Shown: positions 8,442 through 17,907, counted from the first letter of the stretch. The stretch is 64,000 nt of DNA from JAFLCM01 sp046154665 (GCA_046154665.1 JBJXFG010000056.1:1-64000); one strand, 5' to 3'. A program made the numbers and translations. The notes: generated by a model not told the origin, from the letters alone.

Positions 8442-8868
8442 CGCGTCGTCCTTGTGGCCTCAGACCCACCCGGTCACGCCCGGCTGGCTTGTGCATGAGG
8501 CGGAGCATCAACATCCGATCCGCTTGGCACATCGACTTTCGCATCCGATGCGCTCAGCACGCAACACCCGCGGGCGGCTTTCCGCCTTCCAACTCAACGC
8601 CTGCAACAACGCTCCTAACCGCAACGACCGTGACGAGACGGGCGCGCCGATCGTGCGCCGATCCGCGCCGCGCCGCTTGACACGCCTCGACTTGAATGAG
8701 ATGCGCCGCGGCGCCGCGGATCGCCACGCCCGGGAATCTCAAGCCCTGTGCCTCGCGGCACGCTCCGCCCGTGAGCGAGAGGCAGCGGTCTCGCGCGGGG
8801 CGCGCCACGACCGACCGGAAACCTCCGAAGCCGATCGACCTTCGTGACTTATGGGGCGCGGCCACTCG

Positions 8869-9138
8869 TTACCGGGTGTGGGCCCCTGAAGGCGACATCC
8901 CGCCGCGGCTCGCCATCAAGTGCTCGGCGAGCACCTCGGTGATCAGCCGGCCGCGACCGTTCACGCCCAGCTTTCGATAGAGCCGCTCGAGGTGCGTGTG
9001 CACCGTGTGGGCGCTGATGCCCAGGCGCGTGGCGATCGCGGCTTCCTTCAGATCGTCGAAGACCCCCACCACGACCTCGAGCTCGCGATCGGAGAACTTG
9101 AGGCGGGTCCCCACCTCGGCCCACTGCGCGTCCGACAT
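8869..9138 (-). CDS. LuxR-type (GerE) HTH protein, single domain
   Basis: An 89-residue protein made almost entirely of a LuxR/GerE helix-turn-helix domain: FSDRELEVVVGVFDDLKEAAIATRLGISAHTVHTHLERLYRKLGVNGR. KEAAIATRLGISAHTVHTHL is the recognition unit. There is no receiver or sensor domain, so it is a stand-alone regulator or an effector-domain-only protein; its ligand or partner is unknown. The ATG at 9138 has AGGGGAG upstream. An in-frame ATG at 9201 would add 21 Pro-rich residues. The next gene on the opposite side starts at 9526; I see no feature in the 387-base divergent spacer. Confidence 0.75.
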   Translation of the reverse strand: MSDAQWAEVGTRLKFSDRELEVVVGVFDDLKEAAIATRLGISAHTVHTHLERLYRKLGVNGRGRLITEVLAEHLMASRGGMSPSGAHTR

Positions 9139-9525
9139 GATGTCGCTCCCCTTGACGAGGGGTCTGGGTCGGTCGTTGGATGGATCGGGTCCTGGGTTCA
9201 TGGTCACTCTCGGGTTCCACCCGCCGAGGGGGCGGGGAGATCGGCCGGGAACTCGGGGTGTGGAGACAGCACGAAGCTCAGACGCCATCAACGGGGTCGG
9301 GACACGTCACATCTTCCGTGAGAAGGCGGACTTCCGCCACACTTTCCTCCCAATAGGGGACAGGGCGCTTGATGGCTCGAAACTCGTCCTGTTCAGGGCG
9401 GGTACGGCCCGCGGCGGTCACTCCGATTGCTTCGAGTGTTCGGAAATCGTGTGATTTGACGCCTCGGAGGCCATTTCGCTCGTGGATCGCTTGCCGAGAC
9501 GCCCGCGAGCGGGTCCGATGCCGGG

Positions 9526-10554
9526 ATGGAACAGCCCACGCCCGCACCAGCCCCCGGACTTGACCGTCGCAACGCGCTGAAGCTCAGCGCCTTGGGGATC
9601 GCCGCCGGGCTTCTCGGGGTGCCTTCGTGCGCGTCGTCTTCGCGCGCGGGGGCGTCGTCGGCTTCGGCGCGCCGGGTGGCGCGCATCGCCCACTTCAGCG
9701 ATACGCACATCCAGCCCGAGCTCGACGCCGCCCGTGGCGTTGCCGCCGCCCTGCGACATGCTCAATCGCTCCGCGACCCTCCCTCGCTGATCCTCACCGG
9801 CGGCGATCTCGTGATGGATGCGTACGAGCAGCCTGCTGAGCGCACCAACGCCGTGTTCTCGCTGCTCAAAGATGTGCTGCGCCAGGAGTGCTCGATCCCC
9901 GTGCATCACACGCTGGGCAACCACGACATCTGGGGATGGAAGCGCTCCAAGAGCGGGCTGACCGGGAACGAGCCGATGTACGGCTCGGCGTACGCGGTCG
10001 ATCGCCTGGGACTGCCCGGCCCGTACTTCAGCTTCGACATCGGCGCCGGCCCGGGCTCGTGGCGCGTGATCGTGCTCGACAGCGTTCGACCTTCGCGCCA
10101 GCCCGGCAGCGAGGGCTATGAGGCCTTTCTTGATGAGCCTCAGTTCGACTGGCTTCAGCGCACCCTTCGCGATACGCCGAGCGACCGGTGGGTGCTGGTG
10201 TGCTCACACATCCCGATCATCTCGGTCTCGTCGTTGTTCGATAACGACACGAAGATCCAGCTGCGCGTGCAGTCCAACGTGATGCACGACGACGCGCGGC
10301 AACTGCACACGCTTTTCAAGAGTCATCCCAACGTCCGCGTGGCCCTCAGCGGCCACATCCACCAGGTCGACCGCTGCGATTACGCGGGCCTTACCTACAT
10401 CTGCGGCGGAGCGGTCAGCGGCGCGTGGTGGAAGGGCGAGCACAACGGGTGCCGCGAGGGTTACGGCGTGGTCGACCTGTTCTCGGATGGCACGTTTGGG
10501 TACTCGTATCAGACTTATGGGTGGCAAGCGGCGCGGCGCTCGGAGGGCGCGTGA
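9526..10554 (+). CDS. Tat-exported calcineurin-like metallophosphoesterase
   Basis: A 342-residue exported phosphoesterase. The N-terminus has a twin-arginine signal (DRRNALKLSALGIAAGLLG), and the following PSCAS may be a weak lipobox. All five family motifs are present in order: FSDTH (about 60), TGGDLV, GNHDIWG, CSHIPI and SGHIHQVD, which together bind two metal ions. Substrate specificity cannot be inferred; related proteins hydrolyse phosphomonoesters or diesters in the periplasm. The stop overlaps the GTG start of the following methyltransferase gene (GTGA), so the two are probably translated together. Confidence 0.87.
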   Translation: MEQPTPAPAPGLDRRNALKLSALGIAAGLLGVPSCASSSRAGASSASARRVARIAHFSDTHIQPELDAARGVAAALRHAQSLRDPPSLILTGGDLVMDAYEQPAERTNAVFSLLKDVLRQECSIPVHHTLGNHDIWGWKRSKSGLTGNEPMYGSAYAVDRLGLPGPYFSFDIGAGPGSWRVIVLDSVRPSRQPGSEGYEAFLDEPQFDWLQRTLRDTPSDRWVLVCSHIPIISVSSLFDNDTKIQLRVQSNVMHDDARQLHTLFKSHPNVRVALSGHIHQVDRCDYAGLTYICGGAVSGAWWKGEHNGCREGYGVVDLFSDGTFGYSYQTYGWQAARRSEGA

Positions 10555-11342
10555 GGCGGACGCGCGACGCGGTGCCTTCCGCCGCGCTCCGCCGGCGCAT
10601 CGCGTTTTCACTCGACACGCCTGACGAACTGGCGCCGCATCTGGAGCGGCTCTTCGCGCCGTTGCGTTCGCTGGGTGCGATGCCGCGGCGGACGGTGTCG
10701 CTGATCGCGAGCGCGCTCACGCCCGGGCCGCGCACGCGTGTGCTCGATGCGGCGTGCGGCAAGGGGGCGGTTTCGGTGCTGCTCGCGTCGCGCCTGGGAT
10801 GCCGCGTGACCGGGTTCGACGCGATGCCGGCGTTCATCGAAGAGGCCCGAGCGCGGGCCCGGCGCGTCGGCGTGGGGCACCTGTGCCGGTTCGAGGTTTC
10901 GACCGCCGAGGCGTTCTTCAAGCGACCGCGCCGCTTTGACGGTGCGATGATGCTCAACCTGTGGCCGGCACCCCGAGCCGTGGCGGCGCTGCGGCGCGTG
11001 GTCCGGCCCGGCGGGGTGATGGTGATCGACGACGCCACCCTCGATCCGCGCCGCCTCGTGCCGCGCGAGTTTGACCACATGCGGACACTTGAGGAGATGA
11101 ACCGGCTCCTCGAGGTTGGGGGGGATGAGATTCTGCGGGTGGTGCGCCCGACACCGTCGGTTGTGCGGGCACAGAACCGCGTGCTGTATCGGCTGATCGA
11201 GCGATCGGCCCAGGCGCTGGTGGGTGATGGACATCCCGAACTGGCCCCGCACGCCCGCGATTTGCTGCGCCGCCAGCGTGAGGCCAATCGGTTGTTGGCG
11301 ACGACCCTGCGTCCGACCATGTGGCTGATTCGACGTGGGTGA
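10551..11342 (+). CDS. Class I SAM-dependent methyltransferase
   Basis: A 263-residue Rossmann-type methyltransferase. Motif I is VLDAACGKGAVSVLLAS (about residues 64-80), motif II VTGFDAMPAFIEEARA, and RFDGAMMLNLWP plus LRRVVRPGGVMVIDD are motifs III-V. The acceptor substrate is unknown. The GTG at 10551 overlaps the upstream stop by four bases (GTGA), and the frame upstream of it overlaps the phosphoesterase gene without domain content. The N-terminal 50 residues and the helical C-terminus could make a substrate lid. Confidence 0.8.
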   Translation: MRRTRDAVPSAALRRRIAFSLDTPDELAPHLERLFAPLRSLGAMPRRTVSLIASALTPGPRTRVLDAACGKGAVSVLLASRLGCRVTGFDAMPAFIEEARARARRVGVGHLCRFEVSTAEAFFKRPRRFDGAMMLNLWPAPRAVAALRRVVRPGGVMVIDDATLDPRRLVPREFDHMRTLEEMNRLLEVGGDEILRVVRPTPSVVRAQNRVLYRLIERSAQALVGDGHPELAPHARDLLRRQREANRLLATTLRPTMWLIRRG

Positions 11343-11574
11343 TTCGCAGCCCCGGGAACGTCCCGCGCTCCAGGTTGTTCGACCCGGACCATCGCAAGGC
11401 CGATGGTCCGGCGTCGGGCGGCAGGGCGCTTGAACTGCTGGGGCTCTCCCGTGATCGCACGCCCCCACGCCGGGCCCGTTCTGCGGTACGTTGTTGTTCC
11501 AGCGCTGGCTGTCCGGCGCGTCGCCTTGTTGCGATTTCTCCGTTCCCTTCACAAGAGAACCCACGAGCACCACC

Positions 11575-12078
11575 ATGGCCAAGAAGACCAGCAAGAAGAG
11601 CAAGCCCGCCAAGAAACCCCCCGCAAAGAAGTCCGCCTCGAAGAAGGGCGCGAAGAAGGCCGCGCCGAAGCGCAACCCGATGATGCCCGTGCCCATCTCC
11701 ACCGGCGGCGGCGCCGACCCCATGGAAGTCGGCACCAACCTCGTCCGCATGTTCAACTCGGGCCAGATGGCCGGCGGCGAGATCGAGAAGAAGTACTGGT
11801 CGCCCAAGATCGTCTCGATCGAGGGCGTCGGCGTCTCGATGGGCTGGCACGGCGCCAAGGCCGCGACCGCCAAGGGCGAAGAGTGGATGATGGACAACAT
11901 CATCCACTCGGCGAGCGCCGAGGGCCCGTACGTCGGCGCCACCGGCTTCGCCGTCAAGTACACCATGGACGTCGAGACCAAGTCCACCGGCCAGCGCAAG
12001 ACGATGGTCGAGGTCGGCGTCTACAGCGTGCTGAAGGGCAAGATCGTGCAGGAAGAGTTCATGTACTACTGCGGGTGA
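11575..12078 (+). CDS. NTF2/SnoaL-like protein with Lys-rich H1-like N-terminal tail
   Basis: A 167-residue protein. Residues 1-35 are a Lys/Ala/Pro-rich tail (KKTSKKSKPAKKPPAKKSAS) like the tails of histone H1 and of planctomycete DNA-binding proteins. From about residue 48 the chain resembles an NTF2/SnoaL-like cone: VGTNLVRMFNSGQ, YWSPKIVSIEG, MDNIIHSAS and YSVLKGKIVQEEFMYY. Nucleic-acid binding by the tail is inferred, and no enzymatic residues are evident. The ATG at 11575 starts the tail; the frame upstream has no domain. The next gene converges, with an inverted repeat between them. Confidence 0.7.
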   Translation: MAKKTSKKSKPAKKPPAKKSASKKGAKKAAPKRNPMMPVPISTGGGADPMEVGTNLVRMFNSGQMAGGEIEKKYWSPKIVSIEGVGVSMGWHGAKAATAKGEEWMMDNIIHSASAEGPYVGATGFAVKYTMDVETKSTGQRKTMVEVGVYSVLKGKIVQEEFMYYCG

Positions 12079-12130
12079 TCCGAGCCGGGTTCACCGCGGA
12101 GGCGCGGAGGGCGCGGAGGAATGCAACAGA

Positions 12131-12192
12131 GGGTGTAGGTAGGGTGTAGGGATTGGGCGGTCGCAAGATCAAAAACCCTACACCCTACACCC
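12131..12192. repeat. Inverted repeat between convergent genes
   Basis: TAGGGTGTAGGG (12140-12151) pairs perfectly with CCCTACACCCTA (12176-12187). Partial extra copies of the GGGTGTAGG unit lie on either side. The location between convergent genes suggests a role in ending transcription, but neither side has a T-run. Confidence 0.55.
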
Positions 12193-12246
12193 TATCCCCT
12201 ATACCCTCGTGCCTCAGCGCGCCTACCGCTCTTCAAGGCGGTCCCA

Positions 12247-13881
12247 TCACTGCGGCGAGGCTGGCGCGTCCGCGGCCTTCACCAGCGAATCGCGAGTCGG
12301 GCGCAGCTTGGCGAACGACGCCGCGTCGATGACGAAGTACCACGGGGCGAGGCTCTTGCGGAGCGATTCGGCCCTCTTCTGGCCCTGGGCCACGCGGTCT
12401 TTGTGCTGCGTGAACGCCGCGGCCTGGGTGGCTTTGCTCACCTCGAACTGGGCCTTCTCGGCCTCGTACTTGGCCTTCGCGGCCTTGTACGCCGTGACTT
12501 CGGCGGATTCCGTCTCGCCGTCGGCGGGCTTCTTTGCGGGGTCGTAGCCCTCGGGGGCCGTGGGCTCGACAAGGTCGGTGGGCGCGGTCGGCACCACGGG
12601 GGCCGGGCCCAGCAATGATTCATCGAACGACACCGTCGCGAGCACATAGCGCGCTTCGGTGCCTTTCTTCGTTTCGTCCTTCTTCTCGCTTTCCTTTTCG
12701 TCGCCCGCCGACCTGCCTTCGGCGCTCTTGGCGGCGTCTTCGGGCTTGGTCGCACCCGCGATGACGTCCGACGTGCCGGCGGAGAGCTCGTCGCCAGTGG
12801 CCACCAGCAGTTCGCCGAAGTAGAGCTTGTAGATCACGCCGTCGTTGCACTTGATGTCGACCTCGCCCTCGTTGGCGACGAACTGGCCGTCGCGGGTGAG
12901 GAAGAAGCCCTTGGCTCCCATTCCGATGAGGTCGAGCGTGTCGAGCTTGATGTTCGACTTGCCCGGCTCGGCACCGAAATAGGCGGTGAGTTTCTCGGGC
13001 TTGGCGCGCACGCCCAGGATGCGCATGGTGCGGAGGGTGTTCACCGCGTCGTCGATGGGGGCCTCGTTGACGGCTTGTCCTTCGGCGGGGCCGCCGCCGG
13101 GCTCGGCGTTGAACGCCCAGCGCGGCTGGGGCGGAGCGGGTTGATTCGGGTCCTGCGGGCCGTCGGGCTTGGTCTCGGGGGCTTTGCTGATCGTCACCGT
13201 CTCGGTGGTGGTCTTGGTGCCTTTTTGCTCGTCGATCTGGTAGCGATCGACGCGCATGCCGGCGACTTCCGCGCTGGCCAGCTTCAAGACGTCGGTCTGC
13301 ACCCAGTCGGCGAACCTCGAGGTGACGGCCCGCGTAAACGCCACGGCGTAGACGCGGCTCTTGCCGGGCACGCGCGCGTAGACCTGGCCGCCGACCTGGT
13401 CGCTCTTGACGGCCTTGCCGATGATGAGATCGCCGAGGGCCTGGTCGGAGGCACCGCGGATGGTGATGCGGGTGCCGCGGCCCGAGAGGGGTGCCTTGTC
13501 GTCGTCGGGCGCAAGCACGCCCAGGGCCTGATGCTCCGAGGCCTTGTCGGTAACGACGGTGTCCTTGCGGAGGCCGATGAAGGCCGACGCCGCGCCGGCC
13601 ATGTTGGCCTGCGCGTCGGCGGGGTAGTTGTGGTGTGAGGGGATGACCCAGCGCGTGCCGTCGAACTGCACCTTGAAGGGGGTGAGCGTTGCGGTGGCCT
13701 CGTCGTACGAGATCACCTCGAGGCTCTTGGCCGTTGTCGGATCGGTGAACTCGGGGAAGAAGATCTCGCCCTGGTCACTGAAGGTGGCGTCGGTAACGGC
13801 GCGCGGGGCGGAAACATACGCCGCCCCGGCGAGCCCAGCGGCGAGGACGATGGCGACGGCGGTCTTTGTGAGGTCGTTCAT
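12247..13881 (-). CDS. DUF4340-domain protein of a Gld-type ABC system
   Basis: A 544-residue protein with one N-terminal transmembrane helix (KTAVAIVLAAGLAGAAYVSAP) and a large extracytoplasmic part. The region around residues 50-330 matches the DUF4340 layout: FKVQFDGTRWVIPSHHNYPADAQ, LGVLAPDDDKAPLSGRGTRITI, VYARVPGKSRVYAVAF and ADWVQTDVLKL. These proteins are commonly encoded with GldA/GldF/GldG-like ABC genes, as here, but their role is not known. A Lys/Glu-rich linker (SEKKDETKKGTE) and an Ala/Lys-rich helix precede the C-terminus. The ATG at 13881 lacks a Shine-Dalgarno sequence; the 15 bases before it are pyrimidine-rich. It is the last gene of the operon, 147 bases after the permease gene. 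Confidence 0.8.
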   Translation of the reverse strand: MNDLTKTAVAIVLAAGLAGAAYVSAPRAVTDATFSDQGEIFFPEFTDPTTAKSLEVISYDEATATLTPFKVQFDGTRWVIPSHHNYPADAQANMAGAASAFIGLRKDTVVTDKASEHQALGVLAPDDDKAPLSGRGTRITIRGASDQALGDLIIGKAVKSDQVGGQVYARVPGKSRVYAVAFTRAVTSRFADWVQTDVLKLASAEVAGMRVDRYQIDEQKGTKTTTETVTISKAPETKPDGPQDPNQPAPPQPRWAFNAEPGGGPAEGQAVNEAPIDDAVNTLRTMRILGVRAKPEKLTAYFGAEPGKSNIKLDTLDLIGMGAKGFFLTRDGQFVANEGEVDIKCNDGVIYKLYFGELLVATGDELSAGTSDVIAGATKPEDAAKSAEGRSAGDEKESEKKDETKKGTEARYVLATVSFDESLLGPAPVVPTAPTDLVEPTAPEGYDPAKKPADGETESAEVTAYKAAKAKYEAEKAQFEVSKATQAAAFTQHKDRVAQGQKRAESLRKSLAPWYFVIDAASFAKLRPTRDSLVKAADAPASPQ

Positions 13882-14028
13882 GGGGGGAAAGGAGAAGGCA
13901 CTGGGAACTCGGCACTGGGCATCAGCAGGGAGTTGGACTTTGGTTCTCGATACCGCGGATCGACTTGGCGCTTGGCGTCGTGCCCGGGCGGTCTTTACCA
14001 GTGCCCAGTGCCCGATGCCCAGTGCCTT

Positions 14029-16671
14029 CTATCGCAACCGGTCACGGGCGACCCCCGCCGTCTCGCCGCGGCGGCGTTTGGCGAAGACGAAGCCCGCCAG
14101 CAGCAGCGCCGGCACCGGGGGCAGGGCCACCGCCGCGGCGCGGATGTTCATCTGGGTCTGGTCGATGCGCTCTTTCGCGCGCATGCGGGCGTCGAGGATC
14201 TCGGCCTGGCGGGCGTCGTTGATGGCCACGGTCTGCACGTCGAGGCGGCGCTGCTCGGCCTCGCGGACGCTTTGCGACATGATCTCTTTGGTTGATTCGT
14301 CGAGGTCGGCGCGCTTGTTGATCTCGTCGACCTTGGCCTGCAGGCTGGCCTTGGCGCGTTCGAGCTCGGCGTCGGCCTTGTCGGTCGCCGCGTTGATCGC
14401 CGCGAGCTGTTCCTGCTGCTCCTTGCCGCGAGCGGCGTCGAGGCGCTCCAGCGTGCGGTGCACCGGGCGGCGCTTTCGCAGATCGAGCAGCGACTCATCG
14501 CCCGCGAGCGTGTCCACGGCGTTGAGCACGAAGGTGACGTTGTCGAACTCAAGATCACGCATGCCCTGGGCGCGGATCGAGAAGAACATGTCGCTGATGC
14601 AGTCCAGATCGGCGACGAAGACGGCTTTGACGCCCTTGTCGTCGCCGCTGGCGGGGCGCTCAATCCGCGCGGCGACCGTGTGCCCGCCGGCGCTCTTGAC
14701 GGGGCGGCGCGCCTGGTTCAGGCCCGCCACGCCGAAGGGCGTGCGCTGCAGCATCTGCGCGTAGTCGACGAAGCCCGTCACCGGGCTGCTCTTGAGCAGC
14801 GCCGTGAAGACCGTCGACTTCGGAGCGTCGGGCGCCAAATCCACCGAACCGGCGCACATCAGCACCAGCTCTTGCAGACCGCTGGTGATCGGGTCGGCGG
14901 CGTTGAAGGCGTCCGCCGTGCCGCTGTTGCGGCCGACGAACACGAACTCGCGCGGGATGTCGCTGAACTGCGGGCGTGGGTTGTACGAGTCCCACAGGAC
15001 CTTGTCCTTCGCGCTGGTGATTCCCAGGGCCGCGAGCAGGGGCACAAGGTTCGCCTTCGGGCCTTCGTTCTGCCCGCGCTGGAAGGCGTTCATGCTGCCG
15101 CGGACCTCGCTGGTTGAGAGCACCGGGTTCACAAGAGCGAGCGGGTCTTCGAAGATGAGCCCGGGGCGGCCGGCCTTGACATAGCTCGTGAGATGCACGA
15201 GCTCCTCATCGGACAGCGTGCTCGGGGCCGCCGCCAACAGCAGGGCGATCTCCTCCGGCACGGGCTGTCCCTTGGCGACGCGGACGATCTCGTACTGCTT
15301 GCGGAGCTCTTCGACGATGGGCCAGTCGCGCCCGGGCTGGAAGGTCTGGTAGTTGAACTCGCCGAAGAGCTGCGCGTCGGTCTCGAGCACGCCGACTTTC
15401 TTGCGGCCACTGAGGCTCACGGTGCGCATCGAGCGGGCCAGCTCGTACTCAACCGAGAGGCCCTTTTCGAGGAAGGGGATGACGAACTGCTCGGGCCCGC
15501 AGGTGAAGGCCAGGCCCATGAACACATCACGGGCACGCGGCTCGGCGTCGTCGGGGCTGGGGGGCACCGATCGGGCGGCGATGCCGAAGTTCTTCTGGGC
15601 CTCGCGCGCGGCTTCGGTGAAGGGCTCGGTCTCGACGACGCGGGTGATCACGCGCCCGCCGCTGGTGGCCTGGAGTTCGCGCAGCAGGCCCAGCAGCGTG
15701 GTGCGGTTCTGGACGAAGGCGACCGGGACTTCGGGCGAGACGTACGCGGTGACCAGCACGGGACGCTCGGGGTTGAGCGCGGCGACCTGCTCGCGGGTCT
15801 CGGGCGAGAGCGACCAGAGGCGTTCCTGCGTGGCGTCGGCGCGGGCGCCCAGGCGTGAGAGCAGCACCACCGCCGCCCCACCCGCGATGATGAGGGCGGC
15901 GCCGCGCACGAAGGCGAGCGATGTCCGTGCGCCGCCCGCGGTCGAGCCCGCCCAGTGACGCCGGTTGACGATGAAGGTGTTGGCCCACAGCGCGATCGCC
16001 GCCACCGCGATGAAGTAGCCGACATTCTCGAGCGTGATCACACCCCGCCCGAACTCCTCGAAACGCGCTTGGAACGACACGGCGTTTGCCAGCCGCTCAA
16101 GAACTGTGCCCGGCATCAGCCCCGCGAGCCCGCCCAGCGACAGCATCAGGCCGCACAAAAGCGCCGACACGATGAACGCTAGGGTCAGGTTCCCCGTCAC
16201 CGCCGAGCCGACGAGGCCGACCGCGATCAACGCCGCGCCGGCGAGGAAATAGCCGACGTACGTCGACGCCACCACGCCGACATCGGGCCTACCGAGGTAC
16301 CACAGCACCACCAGATGGCTCAGCGAAAACACCAGGCTCACGGCGTAGATGCCCAGGCACGCGAAGTATTTGCCCAGCACCAGCTCAACATCCCGCGCCG
16401 GAAGGGTGAGCAGCAACTCATCGGTTCCGCTGCGGCGTTCCTCGGCCCATGCGCCCATGGTGATCGCGGGCGCGAGGAAGAGCAGCAGCACCGGGAACCA
16501 GCGGTTGAGCTGGTCGAGGTTGGCGAGGTTGCGGTCGAAGAAGCCGGGCAGCCAGAACGCCGCGACCGCCGAGAGGAAGACGAAGATGGTGATGAAGACG
16601 TAGCCGTTGGGGCTGGAGAAGTAGCTCCCCAGTTCACGCTTGACGATGGCTTTGATGACGTGGGATTGCAT
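14029..16671 (-). CDS. GldF-GldG-like ABC permease / auxiliary fusion
   Basis: An 880-residue membrane protein joining two units that are often separate. Residues 1-240 are an ABC-2-type permease with six hydrophobic helices (YVFITIFVFLSAVAAFWLPG, LLLFLAPAITMGAWAEERRSG and others; the EERRSGTDELLLTLP loop is typical of GldF). After a further transmembrane segment (about 252-270), residues 280-800 are a GldG-like auxiliary domain (VTAYVSPEVPVAF, KKVGVLETDAQLFG, GRPGLIFEDPLALVNP). A coiled coil (LERLDAARGKEQQEQLAAINAATDKAD) and a final transmembrane helix (VALPPVPALLLAGFVFAKRRRG) end the protein. It should pair with the ATPase at 16756-17541. In Bacteroidota these components support gliding; here the substrate is unknown. 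A spacer rich in CAGTGCCC repeats separates it from the DUF4340 gene. Confidence 0.87.
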   Translation of the reverse strand: MQSHVIKAIVKRELGSYFSSPNGYVFITIFVFLSAVAAFWLPGFFDRNLANLDQLNRWFPVLLLFLAPAITMGAWAEERRSGTDELLLTLPARDVELVLGKYFACLGIYAVSLVFSLSHLVVLWYLGRPDVGVVASTYVGYFLAGAALIAVGLVGSAVTGNLTLAFIVSALLCGLMLSLGGLAGLMPGTVLERLANAVSFQARFEEFGRGVITLENVGYFIAVAAIALWANTFIVNRRHWAGSTAGGARTSLAFVRGAALIIAGGAAVVLLSRLGARADATQERLWSLSPETREQVAALNPERPVLVTAYVSPEVPVAFVQNRTTLLGLLRELQATSGGRVITRVVETEPFTEAAREAQKNFGIAARSVPPSPDDAEPRARDVFMGLAFTCGPEQFVIPFLEKGLSVEYELARSMRTVSLSGRKKVGVLETDAQLFGEFNYQTFQPGRDWPIVEELRKQYEIVRVAKGQPVPEEIALLLAAAPSTLSDEELVHLTSYVKAGRPGLIFEDPLALVNPVLSTSEVRGSMNAFQRGQNEGPKANLVPLLAALGITSAKDKVLWDSYNPRPQFSDIPREFVFVGRNSGTADAFNAADPITSGLQELVLMCAGSVDLAPDAPKSTVFTALLKSSPVTGFVDYAQMLQRTPFGVAGLNQARRPVKSAGGHTVAARIERPASGDDKGVKAVFVADLDCISDMFFSIRAQGMRDLEFDNVTFVLNAVDTLAGDESLLDLRKRRPVHRTLERLDAARGKEQQEQLAAINAATDKADAELERAKASLQAKVDEINKRADLDESTKEIMSQSVREAEQRRLDVQTVAINDARQAEILDARMRAKERIDQTQMNIRAAAVALPPVPALLLAGFVFAKRRRGETAGVARDRLR

Positions 16672-16755
16672 GGCCGGAGGGGGGAGAAGGTGCGGAGGGG
16701 TGGAGGTGCGAAGGTGGGGATCGCGGGGGATTGGTTCACTCGATGCCTTGATGCC

Positions 16756-17541
16756 TCATGCCTTGATGCCTTCCCCCGTCAGCTGCCTAAAGCGCTTTTC
16801 CATCGCCGCCTCGTCGGCACCGAGGCTCGAAACGGGGCCGTCATGGACCAGCCTTCCCTGAGAGACGACGAGCACACGCGACGCCATCGCCTGCACCTCG
16901 CGCAGGATGTGGGTGCTCAGAAGGATCGTCTTAGTCTTTGACAGGCCGCGGAGCAGGTCGCGCACGTGCTCGACCTGGTTCGGATCGAGGCCCGCCGTGG
17001 GCTCGTCCATGATGAGCACGTCGGGATCGTGGAGCAGGGCCTGGGCCATGCCGACGCGTTGGCGATAGCCTTTCGAGAGCTTGCCCGTCGGCTTGCCGAT
17101 GACTTCGCTCAGGCGGCACTCGTCGATCACGAAGTCGATGCGTTCCTTCAGCTTGCTGCCCGCCAGCCCCCGCGCCTCGCCGAAGAAACGCAGCACGCTG
17201 ATCGGGGTCATCTCGGCGTACATCGGGCCGTTTTCCGGGAGGTAGCCGACCTTGCGGGCCACGCCCATCCGGTCCGCCGCCACTTCGATGCCCGCGATGA
17301 ACGCCTTGCCCGAGGTCGCGGCCATCGAGCCGGTGAGCAGCTTCATGGTTGTGCTCTTGCCCGCGCCGTTGGGCCCGAGGAACGCGACGAGCTGACCGCG
17401 CGGGATTGAGAATGTGACGTCCCTGACGGCGTAGAAATCGCCGTACATCCGCGTCAGCCCCTCGGCGCGAATCATGGTGCCATCCGAAGTGTTCGCGGAG
17501 CGGGCTTCACGTTGAAGGTCGGGAGCGACAGCGGTCGTCAT
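16756..17541 (-). CDS. ABC transporter ATP-binding protein, GldA-like
   Basis: A 261-residue ABC ATPase, partner of the permease fusion downstream. Walker A is LGPNGAGKSTTMKLLTG (about residues 53-69), the Q-loop region YLPENGPMYAEMTPISV, the signature LSKGYRQRVGMAQAL, Walker B DVLIMDEPTAGLDP, and the H-loop ILLSTHILREVQ. The N-terminal 25 residues extend beyond the usual start (IRAEGLTRMYGDFYAVRDV). The final codons (GEGIKA) run into a GATGCCTT octamer-like repeat that fills the 84-base gap to the next gene (16672-16755). Confidence 0.9.
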   Translation of the reverse strand: MTTAVAPDLQREARSANTSDGTMIRAEGLTRMYGDFYAVRDVTFSIPRGQLVAFLGPNGAGKSTTMKLLTGSMAATSGKAFIAGIEVAADRMGVARKVGYLPENGPMYAEMTPISVLRFFGEARGLAGSKLKERIDFVIDECRLSEVIGKPTGKLSKGYRQRVGMAQALLHDPDVLIMDEPTAGLDPNQVEHVRDLLRGLSKTKTILLSTHILREVQAMASRVLVVSQGRLVHDGPVSSLGADEAAMEKRFRQLTGEGIKA

Positions 17542-17757
17542 GGTTGATGTCCGTTTGATCGGTCTCTGGTTGGTGGCCTGCCCGGCGCGGTCGGCTCAGC
17601 ACCAACCACTGCATGGGCGGCAAAATACCCCGTTCGAGCCTTGCGGACAAGCCTCGCGCGGGATGCAGCCTTCTTCGCACTTGTATCGCCCGCGCTCGAC
17701 CGATCATTTTCCAAACATCTATGCCCGGCATCAACCGAACGCCTAGCTGCGAGGCTT

Positions 17758-17789
17758 TCACTGAGCCGCTCTGGGCGAAGTGACGGATC
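17758..17789 (-). repeat. 32-bp dispersed hairpin repeat (family C, copy 1)
   Basis: On the minus strand GATCCGTCACTTCGCCCAGA continues with GCGGCTCAGTGA. The same 32 bases with one mismatch occur at 60802-60833 on the plus strand. GTCACT and AGTGA(C) can pair around a CGC/GCG inner stem. It lies in the 366-base spacer 17542-17907 upstream of the Gld operon, where I see nothing else. Both copies could be read as IRHFAQSGSV, but no gene is supported. Confidence 0.75.
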
Positions 17790-17907
17790 AACGTCGACCG
17801 GAAGACGAACGATGGTCTGGCTCCGGCGGGTCCGAGCGAAAAGAGTAACGTCCTGATCCGCCGCTTCGTGGACTTAGCGACGGATTCTGGCCGTCCGTTA
17901 ATGGCAT

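Noticed and set aside
8442..8868. Possible small genes in the spacer upstream of the GH56-like gene
   Set aside because: Open frames in both directions are short and Arg-rich, without ribosome sites or recognisable motifs.
17507..17791. Small gene containing IRHFAQSGSV, also seen near 60800
   Set aside because: The similarity is confined to the 32-bp repeat; the flanking residues differ completely, and the first copy overlaps the gldA-like gene start.
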